A DNA stretch of 64,000 bases from Streptomyces spiramyceticus. GTDB taxonomy: Bacteria; Actinomycetota; Actinomycetes; Streptomycetales; Streptomycetaceae. A program made the translations under genes and the position numbers. The DNA lies in contig NZ_JARBAX010000001.1 of assembly GCF_028807635.1 (NCBI RefSeq), forward strand, positions 695,001 to 759,000. Direction: 5' to 3'. The notes beneath the pieces are model-generated. The model ran no database searches. It saw only the letters and a program-made list of their open reading frames with translations, and was not told the origin of the DNA. Shown piece by piece: positions 8,460 through 17,001 of the stretch (within the stretch, counting starts at the first letter, position 1; every line of letters starts with the position of its first letter).

Positions 8460-10061
8460 TCAGGAGACGCCGCGGCCCAACTCCCACAGCTGCAGGTCCG
8501 ACGAGGAGTTGATCGCCCACTCGACGCCCGTGATGTCGTCGCGCGCGGCGACGTACTGCTTGCCCTGCCACAGCGGCAGCACCGGTACGTCGTTGGCGAC
8601 GATTTCCTGGATCCGCTCGAACGGCTTCGCAGCCGCGCCCCGGTCGGTGGCGCGCCGCGACTCCGGGATGAGCTTGTTCCGGGTCTCGACGCTCACGTAC
8701 GGGGAGTTGAGGAAGTTGTCCTTGTCCAGGAACGGCGCGACATAGTTGTCGGCGTCCGGGAAGTCGGGGAACCATCCCATTCCGTAGACGGCGTACTCGC
8801 CGCGCTTCTGGTTCTCACGGAACTTCGACCACTCGGTGCCCTCGACGGTGACGTCGAAGAGGTCCGAGGCGTTGAGCTGCTCCTGCAGCACCTCGAACTC
8901 CGCCTTCGTGGCGGTCCCGTAGTGGTCGGTCGTGTAGTTCAGCGTCAGCTTCACCGGGGTGTTGATGCCGGCCGCGCGCAGGAGGCCCGCGGCCTTCTGC
9001 CGGTTCGGCTCGCCGTACTTGTTGAAGAACGCGTTCTGGTGCCCGACGATCGTGTTCGGGATGATCGAGTACAGCGGCTCGGCCGTGGCCGGGTAGACCT
9101 TGCTCGCCAGCTGTCCACGGTCGATCAGGGAGGCCAGCGCCTGGCGCACCGCCTTGCTCTTCACGACGGAGTCCTCGGTGTCGAAACCGAGGTAGCGGAT
9201 CTCCAGGCCGGGCATCTCTATGAGATCGATGCCCTTCACCGGGTTCTCCGAGAGCTCCTTGATCTGGTCCTGGTCGAGGGTGCGGGTCATCAGGCTGATC
9301 TCGCCGTCCCGCAGGGCCTTCTCCATGGACGCGGCGTCAGGGAACGACCGGAGCTCGACCTTGTCGTTCTGGAACTTCAAGTCGCCCTTGTACTCGGAGT
9401 TCTTGGTGAAGACAGCCTTGACGACCTTGCCGCCCTCGGTCTCGGTCTCCAGTGTGTACGGACCCGAGCCGTCGACCTCGACGCCGTCGCGGAGCTGCTT
9501 GGCCTTGTACGTGTCGGAGTCGACGATGCCGGCGGCCGGCGTCGCGATCTTGTACGGGAAGGTGGCGTCCGGCGTCTTGAGGTGGAAGACGATTCCGCTG
9601 TCGCCGTTGGTCTCGATCATGTCGATGTTGGAGAGCAGGGCGACGGGGCCGTTGTCATTCTGGATCTTCAGGACGCGCTCGATGGAGAACTTCACGTCCT
9701 CGGCCGTCACCGCGTCGCCGTCCGCGAACGTCAGCCCACTGCGCAGGGTGCAGCGGTAGCTCTCGTTCTGGGTGTCCGTGAAGCCGCACTTGGAGGCCGC
9801 GTCCGGCACCGGCTCGCCGCCGCCGCGCGGCGCGCGCATCAGCGTCTGCAGGGTCTGCCTCAGGACGTTCCAGGCACCGGCGTCGTAGGCGAAGGCCGGG
9901 TCGAAGGGCGCGGGGGCTTCCTTCGTGGCGGAGAACTGGTCCGTGGTGCCCACAACAATGGCGTCGCCGCCCTTACCCCCGATGTCCGGCCCGCCGCACG
10001 CGGCCAGCACGGGGGCGAGCAGGCCGATCACGGCCGGCAGCACCAGAGTCTTGCGGTTCAT
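8460..10061 (-). CDS. Family-5 ABC transporter substrate-binding lipoprotein (paralogue B)
   Basis: 533 residues with a signal peptide and lipobox LAAC, giving a lipid-anchored peptide-type binding protein. It shares landmarks with the downstream paralogue: TLRSGLTFADGDAVTAEDV, TPDATFPYKIA versus VPDATFPSKIA, TAEPLYSI and LPLWQGKQY. This indicates a tandem duplication followed by divergence. The ATG at 10061 has GGGAG upstream. The two genes probably form one transcript read from the promoter region in 10062-10558. The substrate is unknown; the family binds oligopeptides, nickel or sugars, and the sequence alone does not decide. Confidence 0.92.
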   Translation of the reverse strand: MNRKTLVLPAVIGLLAPVLAACGGPDIGGKGGDAIVVGTTDQFSATKEAPAPFDPAFAYDAGAWNVLRQTLQTLMRAPRGGGEPVPDAASKCGFTDTQNESYRCTLRSGLTFADGDAVTAEDVKFSIERVLKIQNDNGPVALLSNIDMIETNGDSGIVFHLKTPDATFPYKIATPAAGIVDSDTYKAKQLRDGVEVDGSGPYTLETETEGGKVVKAVFTKNSEYKGDLKFQNDKVELRSFPDAASMEKALRDGEISLMTRTLDQDQIKELSENPVKGIDLIEMPGLEIRYLGFDTEDSVVKSKAVRQALASLIDRGQLASKVYPATAEPLYSIIPNTIVGHQNAFFNKYGEPNRQKAAGLLRAAGINTPVKLTLNYTTDHYGTATKAEFEVLQEQLNASDLFDVTVEGTEWSKFRENQKRGEYAVYGMGWFPDFPDADNYVAPFLDKDNFLNSPYVSVETRNKLIPESRRATDRGAAAKPFERIQEIVANDVPVLPLWQGKQYVAARDDITGVEWAINSSSDLQLWELGRGVS

Positions 10062-10558
10062 CCTGGACGTTCTCCCTCATCCGGCACTGAGTTCAGCGGT
10101 GTACGGGACACTCCGCCGCGGCCGCCCGGTCGGGGCGGAGCGATCGGGCCGGGATCAGAGCGATCGGGGTCGGTGGTCTCAGCAGCTGATCGAGCGCTGA
10201 GGCACGTGGTGGTGCGGCGAAGTTCTCGCGTTGAGATTAGTGCGAATCGCCGCTGCGGCTGGACCGGGCACCGGACGGCCCGCCGCCGACCGTTGATCAT
10301 GAACGGCGGGACGGCGCCGCCCCGGGCGGGAACGATTCGTACAGAACCTCACCAATAGGGACACAAGGGAGCCGAAAACAGGCCCACGGGGCGGCTGGGA
10401 CGCCCCGCGCGGCCTCGACGACGGCATGGGGAGTGACAAAGGTCACTCAATCAATGCCATTGATCCACTGTGAATTTCTCACCCCATGTGTCACGCACAA
10501 CGCACGGCCCGATGCCCAGAGTTTCCGGCCCGTTCAGGAATGCACGCTCAGTGCGGGG
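10062..10558. other. 497-bp non-coding region upstream of the binding-protein pair
   Basis: No convincing gene. Relative to its surroundings it contains AT-richer patches, among them TAATCT on the minus strand (10234-10239), a possible -10 element for the binding-protein genes. Two perfect dyads lie side by side at 10431-10464 (listed separately). The HAD gene ends at the right boundary, so the region serves leftward transcription only. Confidence 0.6.
10431..10464. promoter_or_regulatory. Two adjacent dyads, possible operator
   Basis: GAGTGAC-AAAG-GTCACTC (10431-10448, 7-bp arms) is followed immediately by ATCAATG-C-CATTGAT (10450-10464, 7-bp arms). Both are perfect inverted repeats within 34 bp and are relatively AT-rich. 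They lie about 370 bp upstream of the binding-protein pair. A protein-binding role is inference. Confidence 0.4.
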
Positions 10559-11260
10559 TCAGTTCATTCGGGTGATCAAGGTCCTGAGGAAGGCGAGATT
10601 GACCTCTTCGAGCGATCCCACGACGGCCCGGCCGCGCGCGGGCGCGATCGGTGCGACGGACGGCACGGCCACCACCCGGCAGCCCGCCGCCTCCGCGGCC
10701 GCCACGCCCGTCGCCGTGTCCTCGACGACCGCGCATCTCATCGGGTCGGCGCCGAGCCGCGTCGCGGCGTGCAGATACGGCTCGGGATGCGGCTTCGTAC
10801 GGACCACCTCGTCGCCCGCGACCGAGAACGTGAACATCTCCCGGCCGAGGGACTCCAGGACGCGGTCGATGATGCGGCGGTGCGAGGCGGACACCAGGGC
10901 GGTCGGCACTTCGTGCGCGGCCAGCTCGGCGAGCAGCCGGGCAGCGCCCGCCATCAGGGGTACGCCGCGTTCGATGCGCCGCTCGAAGCGGTCGTTGAGC
11001 AGGACCGTGAGTTCGGGGAGGGTGATGTCGGCGCCGGTGACCTCGATGAGGTAGCCGGCGCTGCGCGTCATGGGCCCGCCGACCACCACGTCGCGCCATG
11101 CCTCGTCCAGCGGATGGCCGAGTGCCGCGAAGACCTCCACCTCGGCGTCCCACCAGAAGCCCTCGGTGTCGACGAGGGTGCCGTCCATGTCGAGGAAGAC
11201 GGCCTGGAGGGCGGAGCCTTCCGCCGTACTGGTACTGGGCGCTGGGACCGTGCTGGTCAT
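10559..11260 (-). CDS. HAD-superfamily phosphatase, beta-phosphoglucomutase-like
   Basis: 233 residues. HAD motif I is DMDGTLVDTE (about residues 24-33), motif II ALVSAS, the lysine motif TKPHPEPY, and motif IV VVEDTATG. A helical cap domain lies between motifs I and II, the class seen in phosphoglycolate phosphatase and beta-phosphoglucomutase. The ATG has an excellent AGGAGGTG upstream (11264-11271). It lies downstream of metH in the same direction, but the GC-rich repeat at 11375-11424 intervenes. The substrate is unknown; small sugar phosphates are typical. Confidence 0.9.
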   Translation of the reverse strand: MTSTVPAPSTSTAEGSALQAVFLDMDGTLVDTEGFWWDAEVEVFAALGHPLDEAWRDVVVGGPMTRSAGYLIEVTGADITLPELTVLLNDRFERRIERGVPLMAGAARLLAELAAHEVPTALVSASHRRIIDRVLESLGREMFTFSVAGDEVVRTKPHPEPYLHAATRLGADPMRCAVVEDTATGVAAAEAAGCRVVAVPSVAPIAPARGRAVVGSLEEVNLAFLRTLITRMN

Positions 11261-11359
11261 CCGGGCACACCTCCTGGAGGGACGAGAAGGCCGGTCGTCT
11301 TCCCAGTGGGGAAGGCGACCGGCCTGCGCTGGACCGACCAGTGTACGACTGCTCCGTCC

Positions 11360-11446
11360 CTATCGCGCGTTGCTGCATCTCCCGGGGGAGCATCTCCCGG
11401 GGGACACCCCCCGGACCCCCGGCCGTCACCGCGCTATCGCGCGTTG
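11360..11446. repeat. 13-bp direct repeat flanking a GC-rich palindromic element
   Basis: CTATCGCGCGTTG occurs at 11360-11372 and again at 11434-11446, where it forms the last codons and stop of metH. Between the copies are two exact 15-nt tandem units (11375-11389, 11390-11404) and one copy of the window's 34-bp GC-rich element (11390-11424, inverted). This resembles an insertion that duplicated its target. Confidence 0.8.
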
Positions 11447-14400
11447 AAGTACTTCGCCTCCGGGTGGTGAATGACGATCGCGTCGGTGGACTGCTCCGGG
11501 TGGAGCTGGAACTCCTCCGAGAGGTGGACCCCGATCCGCTCGGGCTGGAGCAGCTCGGCGATCTTCGCGCGGTCCTCCAGGTCCGGGCAGGCCCCGTACC
11601 CGAGCGAGAAGCGCGCGCCGCGGTACTTGAGCGCGAACATGTCCTCGACATCGGCGGGGTCTTCGCCCCCGAAGCCCAGCTCGGCTCGTACGCGGGCGTG
11701 CCAGTACTCGGCGAGAGCCTCCGCCAGCTGCACGGACAGGCCGTGCAGTTCGAGGTAGTCACGGTAGGAGTTGGATGCGAACAGCTCGGCCGTGGCCTCG
11801 CCGATCTTCGAGCCGACGGTGACGACCTGAAGGCCCACGACGTCCGGCTCGCCCGACTCCTCCGGGCGGAAGAAGTCCGCCAGGCACAGGCGGCGGCCGC
11901 GGCGCTGGCGCGGGAAGGTGAAGCGGGTGCGCTCGGAGCCGTCCTCGTTGAGGAGGATCAGGTCGTCGCCCTTGGAGTGGCAGGGAAAGTAGCCGTAGAC
12001 GACGGCGGCTTCCAGCAGGTTCCTGGTGTGGAGCTGCTCCAGCCAGCCGCGCAGGCGGGGGCGGCCCTCGGTCTCGACGAGCTCTTCGTACGTCGGCCCG
12101 TCCCCGGCCCTGGCCTGCTTGAGGCCCCACTGGCCCTTGAACAGCGCGCCCTCGTCCAGCCAGGAGGCGTACTCCTTGAGGCCGATGCCCTTGACGACCC
12201 GGGTGCCCCAGAACGGCGGCTCCGGGATCCGGTTGTCAGTGGAGACGTCGGAGCGCGCCGCGCCCTCGGGCTCCTGGACATCGAGGACCGGCGTGTCCCG
12301 CTTGGGCACGCGGCGCTGCTTGAGCTCGGGGAGCACGGCCCCGGGGACGCCGCGCTTCACGCCGATCAGGGCGTCCATCAGGCGAAGGCCCTCGAAGGCG
12401 TCACGGGCGTAGCGGACTTCGCCGTCGTAGATCTCGTGCAGGTCCTGCTCGACGTACGCCCTGGTCAGCGCCGCACCGCCGAGGATGACGGGGAAGTCGG
12501 CGGCCATCTTGCGCTGGTTGAGCTCCTCCAGGTTCTCCTTCATGATCACGGTGGACTTCACCAGGAGGCCCGACATGCCGATGACGTCGGCGCGGTGCTC
12601 CTCGGCGGCTTCCAGGATCGCGGAGACGGGCTGCTTGATGCCCAGGTTGACGACGTTGTAGCCGTTGTTGGACAGGATGATGTCCACGAGGTTCTTGCCG
12701 ATGTCGTGGACATCGCCGCGGACGGTGGCCAGCACGATCGTGCCCTTGCCCTCGTCGTCCGTCTTCTCCATGTGCGGCTCCAGGTAGGCCACCGCGCTCT
12801 TCATGACCTCGGCGGACTGGAGCACGAACGGCAGCTGCATCTGGCCGGAGCCGAAGAGCTCACCGACGACCTTCATGCCTTCGAGCAGCGTGTCATTGAC
12901 GATGTCGAGCGCGGGGCGCTCGGCCAGGGCCTCGTCCAGGTCGGCTTCGAGGCCCTTCTTCTCGCCGTCGATGATGCGGCGCTGGAGGCGCTCGTCCAGC
13001 GGCAGTGCGAGCAGCTCCTCGGCCTTGCCGGCCTTCATCGACTTGGTGTCGACGCCCTCGAACAGCTCCAGGAAGCGCTGCAGCGGGTCGTAGCCCTCCT
13101 CGCGGCGGTCGTGGATCAGGTCGAGTGCGACCTTGATCTGCTCCTCCTCCAACCGGGCGATCGGCAGGATCTTCGAGGCGTGCACGATCGCCGAGTCGAG
13201 ACCGGCCTTGACGCACTCGTCGAGGAAGACGGAGTTGAGGACGATGCGGGCGGCCGGGTTGAGGCCGAAGGAGATGTTGGACAGACCCAGCGTCGTCTGC
13301 ACGTCGGGGTGACGCCGCTTCAGCTCGCGGATGGCGCCGATGGTGTTGACGCCGTCCTTGCGGGACTCCTCCTGGCCGGTGCAGATGGTGAAGGTGAGGC
13401 AGTCGATGAGGATGTCCGACTCGTGGATGCCCCAATTGGTGGTCAGGTCCTCGATGATGCGCTCGGCGATGGCCACCTTGTGCTCGACCGTACGGGCCTG
13501 GCCCTCTTCGTCGATGGTCAGCGCCATCAGTGCGGCGCCGTGTTCCTGCGCCAGCTTGGTGACCTTCTGGAAGCGCGACTCGGGGCCGTCACCGTCCTCG
13601 TAGTTCACCGAGTTGATGACGGCGCGGCCGCCCAGCTTCTCCAGGCCTGCCCGCAGGACGTTCAGCTCGGTGGAGTCCAGCACGATGGGAAGCGTGGAGG
13701 CGGTGGCGAAGCGGCCGGCCAGCTCGGCCATGTCGGCGGCACCGTCGCGGCCGACGTAGTCGACGCACAGGTCGAGCATGTGCGCGCCCTCGCGGATCTG
13801 GTCCCGGGCCATCTCCACGCAGTCGTCCCAGCGGCCTTCCAGCATGGCCTCGCGGAACTTCTTCGAGCCGTTGGCGTTCGTACGCTCACCAATGGCGAGG
13901 TACGACGTGTCCTGCCGGAAGGGCACGGTCTGGTAGAGGGAGGCGGCGCCGGGCTCGGGGCGCGGCTCGCGCTCGGGCGGGGTCAGGTCGCGGACGCGCT
14001 CGACGACCTGGCGCAGGTGCTCGGGCGTCGTACCGCAGCAGCCTCCGACCAGGGAGAGGCCGTACTCACGTACGAAGGTCTCCTGGGCGTCGGCCAGCTC
14101 GGAGGCCGACAGGGGGTAGTGCGCGCCGTTCTTTCCGAGGACGGGGAGGCCGGCGTTGGGCATGGCGGAGATCGGGACGCGCGAGTGGCGGGCGAGGTAG
14201 CGCAGGTGCTCGCTCATCTCGGCGGGGCCGGTGGCGCAGTTCAGGCCGATCATGTCGATGCCGAGCGGCTCCAGAGCGGTGAGCGCGGCGCCGATCTCGG
14301 AGCCCAGCAGCATGGTGCCGGTGGTCTCGACCGTCACGGAGCAGATCAGGGGGACGCTGATGCCGGCGACGTCCATGGCGCGGCGGGCGCCGATGATCGC

Positions 14401-14955
14401 GGACTTGGTCTGGAGCAGGTCCTGGGTGGTCTCCACCAGGAGTGCGTCCGCGCCCCCGGCGAGCATGCCTTCGGCGTTCTGCTGGTAGGCGTCGCGCAGC
14501 GTGACGTACGGGGCGTGGCCCAGTGTCGGCAGCTTGGTGCCGGGGCCCATCGAGCCGAGGACCCAGCGCTGGCGGCCGTCCTTGGCCGCGAACTCGTCGG
14601 CGACCTCGCGGGCGATGCGGGCGCCGGACTCGGAGAGCTCGAAGACGCGCTCGGGGATGTCGTACTCGGCGAGGGCGGCGAAGTTGGCGCCGAAGGTGTT
14701 CGTCTCGACGCAGTCCACGCCGACCGCGAAGTACTCCTCGTGGACGGTGCGCACGATGTCGGGGCGGGTGATGTTGAGGATCTCGTTGCAGCCTTCGAGG
14801 TTTTCGAAGTCCTCAAGGCTGGGGTCCTGCGCCTGAAGCATCGTGCCCATGGCACCGTCCGCCACCACGACTCGGCTGGCGAGGGCTTCGCGGAGGGCGT
14901 CTGCGCGGCTGCTGTGAGCAGTCTTGGAGGTCGGCGGGGTCGGCAACGAGGCCAT
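11434..14955 (-). CDS. metH: Cobalamin-dependent methionine synthase
   Basis: Transfers a methyl group from methyl-tetrahydrofolate to homocysteine through methylcobalamin. 1,173 residues, full length. Domains in order: homocysteine-binding (zinc cysteines in GLNCATGP and GGCCGTTPEH), pterin-binding (IGERTNANGSKKF), the B12 cap, the cobalamin-binding Rossmann domain with the lower-ligand motif DVHDIGKN near residue 747, and the reactivation domain with SLGYGACPDLED. The ATG at 14955 follows GGGAG at 8 nt; it excludes an in-frame extension that runs antisense to gylR. It diverges from gylR with 204 bp between starts. I see no credible riboswitch in the leader. Confidence 0.98.
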   Translation of the reverse strand: MASLPTPPTSKTAHSSRADALREALASRVVVADGAMGTMLQAQDPSLEDFENLEGCNEILNITRPDIVRTVHEEYFAVGVDCVETNTFGANFAALAEYDIPERVFELSESGARIAREVADEFAAKDGRQRWVLGSMGPGTKLPTLGHAPYVTLRDAYQQNAEGMLAGGADALLVETTQDLLQTKSAIIGARRAMDVAGISVPLICSVTVETTGTMLLGSEIGAALTALEPLGIDMIGLNCATGPAEMSEHLRYLARHSRVPISAMPNAGLPVLGKNGAHYPLSASELADAQETFVREYGLSLVGGCCGTTPEHLRQVVERVRDLTPPEREPRPEPGAASLYQTVPFRQDTSYLAIGERTNANGSKKFREAMLEGRWDDCVEMARDQIREGAHMLDLCVDYVGRDGAADMAELAGRFATASTLPIVLDSTELNVLRAGLEKLGGRAVINSVNYEDGDGPESRFQKVTKLAQEHGAALMALTIDEEGQARTVEHKVAIAERIIEDLTTNWGIHESDILIDCLTFTICTGQEESRKDGVNTIGAIRELKRRHPDVQTTLGLSNISFGLNPAARIVLNSVFLDECVKAGLDSAIVHASKILPIARLEEEQIKVALDLIHDRREEGYDPLQRFLELFEGVDTKSMKAGKAEELLALPLDERLQRRIIDGEKKGLEADLDEALAERPALDIVNDTLLEGMKVVGELFGSGQMQLPFVLQSAEVMKSAVAYLEPHMEKTDDEGKGTIVLATVRGDVHDIGKNLVDIILSNNGYNVVNLGIKQPVSAILEAAEEHRADVIGMSGLLVKSTVIMKENLEELNQRKMAADFPVILGGAALTRAYVEQDLHEIYDGEVRYARDAFEGLRLMDALIGVKRGVPGAVLPELKQRRVPKRDTPVLDVQEPEGAARSDVSTDNRIPEPPFWGTRVVKGIGLKEYASWLDEGALFKGQWGLKQARAGDGPTYEELVETEGRPRLRGWLEQLHTRNLLEAAVVYGYFPCHSKGDDLILLNEDGSERTRFTFPRQRRGRRLCLADFFRPEESGEPDVVGLQVVTVGSKIGEATAELFASNSYRDYLELHGLSVQLAEALAEYWHARVRAELGFGGEDPADVEDMFALKYRGARFSLGYGACPDLEDRAKIAELLQPERIGVHLSEEFQLHPEQSTDAIVIHHPEAKYFNAR

Positions 14956-15123
14956 GGATGTGCTCCCTGGAGTGCGACGGCTGTCGGCTTTGCGGCTTCC
15001 CGGCGGAAGGCGCACATCGCCAGCGTAGCCGTGCAGTGGCGGACGGCGTGAAGGCGTCCCACGAGGCGGACGGGGGCGCACGGACCCGCATCGGGTGACG
15101 CCAGGTCGACATGAACCGATAGT

Positions 15124-15140
15124 GTTCAGCATTGTCGAAC
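15124..15140. promoter_or_regulatory. Putative GylR operator at gylR
   Basis: GTTCAGCATTGTCGAAC, a dyad of the form GTTCnnCA-T-TGnnGAAC, 19 bp before the gylR start and overlapping a TAGTGT -10-like hexamer (15120-15125). A near copy precedes glpF (16025-16041), which supports autoregulation. Assignment to GylR is inference from position and the repeated motif. Confidence 0.6.
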
Positions 15141-15159
15141 CAAGTGGAGGTAGCCGAGC

Positions 15160-15924
15160 GTGGCGAAGAATATCCAGTCGCTCGAGCGGGCGGCGGCGAT
15201 GCTGCGCCTGCTCGCCGGCGGCGAGCGCAGGCTCGGCCTGTCCGAGGTCGCCTCGTCGCTCGGCCTCGCCAAGGGTACTGCGCACGGCATTCTGCGCACC
15301 CTGCAGGCGGAAGGCTTTGTCGAGCAGGACCCCGCGTCCGGCCGTTATCAGCTGGGCGCCGAGCTGCTGCGTCTCGGCAGCACCTATCTGGACGTGCACG
15401 AGCTTCGCGCCCGCGCGCTCGTGTGGACCGACGACCTGGCCCGTTCCAGCGGCGAGAGCGTCTATCTGGGCGTACTGCACCATAGGGGCGTACTGATCGT
15501 CCACCACGTCTTCCGCCCGGACGACAGCCGCCAGGTCCTCGAAGTGGGCGCGATGCAGCCGCTGCACTCCTCCGCCCTCGGCAAGGTGCTCTCCGCGTAC
15601 GACCCGGTGGCGCACAACGAGGCCCTGGAGAACGAACGCAACTCCTTCACCCCGCGCACCGTCACGGGCACGGAGGGCTTCGAGGCGGTGCTCGACCTGG
15701 CCCGGGCGCGCGGCTGGGCCGCCGACGTGGAGGAGACCTGGGACGGCGTGGCCTCCGTCGCCGCGCCCATCCACGACCGGCGGCGGATGCCCGTCGGCGC
15801 CGTCGGCATCACCGGCGCGGTAGAGCGGGTCTGCAACGGCGGAGAGCTCCGCCCGGAGCTGATCGCGGCCGTACGGGACTGTGCCCGCGCGGTTTCCCGG
15901 GATCTGGGCGCCGGGCGCTTCTGA
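15160..15924 (+). CDS. gylR: Glycerol operon regulator, IclR family
   Basis: 254 residues: an N-terminal winged helix (about 5-65, SLERAAAMLRLLAGG...GLAKGTAHGILRTL) and the C-terminal IclR effector domain (about 80-250). Its position directly upstream of glpF-glpK-glpD matches S. coelicolor GylR, which represses the glycerol operon until glycerol or glycerol-3-phosphate is present and also mediates glucose repression (established work). The GTG start at 15160 has GTGGAGG upstream. Matching dyads precede both this gene and glpF, suggesting repression of itself and of the operon. Confidence 0.95.
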   Translation: MAKNIQSLERAAAMLRLLAGGERRLGLSEVASSLGLAKGTAHGILRTLQAEGFVEQDPASGRYQLGAELLRLGSTYLDVHELRARALVWTDDLARSSGESVYLGVLHHRGVLIVHHVFRPDDSRQVLEVGAMQPLHSSALGKVLSAYDPVAHNEALENERNSFTPRTVTGTEGFEAVLDLARARGWAADVEETWDGVASVAAPIHDRRRMPVGAVGITGAVERVCNGGELRPELIAAVRDCARAVSRDLGAGRF

Positions 15925-16024
15925 GGCGCCCTCCGGCACCTCCTGTCACGCTGGTAACGATGCGGATACCGGCCCTCGGAACTCTTGACGTGTGTGTTTA
16001 CCGGGGGCAAAACTGCCGTTCATC

Positions 16025-16066
16025 GGTCGGCATTGTCGAACACCTAACGGCAATACACGCTAGAGT
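16025..16066 (+). promoter_or_regulatory. glpFKD promoter region with putative GylR operator
   Basis: GGTCGGCATTGTCGAAC (16025-16041) matches the gylR-proximal dyad in 15 of 17 positions. Twenty bases on is TAGAGT (16061-16066), a good Streptomyces -10. A bound repressor would cover the -35 area. Inferred from sequence. Confidence 0.6.
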
Positions 16067-16170
16067 GTGGCAACGCCAAGGGACCGGCTAGGCCCTCATC
16101 GAGGGCGCGGACCACCCGGAGGGACCCGGGGTTCGCCTTTCCCCTGGAACGAAGGACAAAGGAGTCGCGG

Positions 16171-16962
16171 GTGTCCAGCTCCGACATCTTCATCGGCGAG
16201 ATCATCGGTACCGCCGTGCTCATCCTGCTCGGCGCCGGCGTTGTCGCCGCCGTCGTACTCAAGCGCTCGAAGGCGCAGAACGCCGGCTGGCTTGCCATCA
16301 CCTTCGGGTGGGGCTTCGCTGTCTTGACCGCCGTCTACATCGCCGGCAGCCTGTCCGGCGCCCATCTCAACCCTGCCGTCACGATCGGCATCGCGATCAA
16401 GGACGGGGACTGGAAGAACGTCCCGGTCTACTTCGCGGGCCAGCTCCTCGGCGCCATGATCGGCGCGAGCCTGGTCTGGATCGCCTACTACGGCCAGTTC
16501 CATGCACACCTCACCGATCGTGACATCGTGGGCGACCCGGCCGAGAAGGCCATCGAGGGCCCGCACGACGAGGCGAAGAGCCACGCCGGCCCCGTCCTCG
16601 GCATCTTCTCGACCGGCCCGGAGATCCGGAACGTCTGGCAGAACCTCGCCACCGAGATCATCGGCACCCTCGTGCTGGTCCTGGCGGTGCTCACCCAGGG
16701 CCTCAACGACAGTGGCAAGGGTCTCGGCGTCGTCGGCGGCCTGATGGTCGCTCTCGTCGTCGTCGGCATCGGCCTCTCGCTCGGTGGCCCGACCGGTTAC
16801 GCGATCAACCCGGCCCGCGACCTGGGCCCGCGCATCGTGCACGCCCTGCTCCCGCTGCCGAACAAGGGCGGCTCCGACTGGAGCTATGCCTGGATCCCCG
16901 TCGTCGGCCCGCTGGCAGGCGGAGCGCTCGCCGCGGGTATCTACAACATCGCGTTTGCCTGA
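16171..16962 (+). CDS. glpF: Glycerol uptake facilitator (aquaglyceroporin)
   Basis: Membrane channel for passive glycerol entry; 263 residues with six membrane helices plus the two half-helix loops. The NPA motifs are HLNPAVT and AINPARD; the Asp after the second NPAR is typical of glycerol-conducting rather than water-only channels. The GTG start at 16171 has AAAGGAG upstream. First gene of the glycerol operon (gylC in Streptomyces nomenclature), 39 bp before glpK. Probably controlled by GylR. Confidence 0.96.
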   Translation: MSSSDIFIGEIIGTAVLILLGAGVVAAVVLKRSKAQNAGWLAITFGWGFAVLTAVYIAGSLSGAHLNPAVTIGIAIKDGDWKNVPVYFAGQLLGAMIGASLVWIAYYGQFHAHLTDRDIVGDPAEKAIEGPHDEAKSHAGPVLGIFSTGPEIRNVWQNLATEIIGTLVLVLAVLTQGLNDSGKGLGVVGGLMVALVVVGIGLSLGGPTGYAINPARDLGPRIVHALLPLPNKGGSDWSYAWIPVVGPLAGGALAAGIYNIAFA

Positions 16963-17001
16963 GCCGACCGGCCGACCCTCTAGACCTTCCGGGAGCACAC
17001 C

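Noticed and set aside
6864..10358. An 1,164-codon open frame opposite the two binding-protein genes
   Set aside because: It crosses both lipoprotein genes and their intergenic gap antisense; composition typical of a frame shadow.
11098..15051. A 1,317-codon open frame on the plus strand opposite metH
   Set aside because: It is exactly antisense to a complete metH, its translation is low-complexity (Val/Leu/Arg/Asp/Gly) and it has no motifs. Such frames arise from GC-rich third positions.
14956..15159. Possible cobalamin riboswitch in the metH leader (GCCACTG and GGGAAG present)
   Set aside because: The B12-box consensus and the CGCAACTGT-type core are missing and the leader is short. Cobalamin riboswitches usually repress B12-independent enzymes, not metH.
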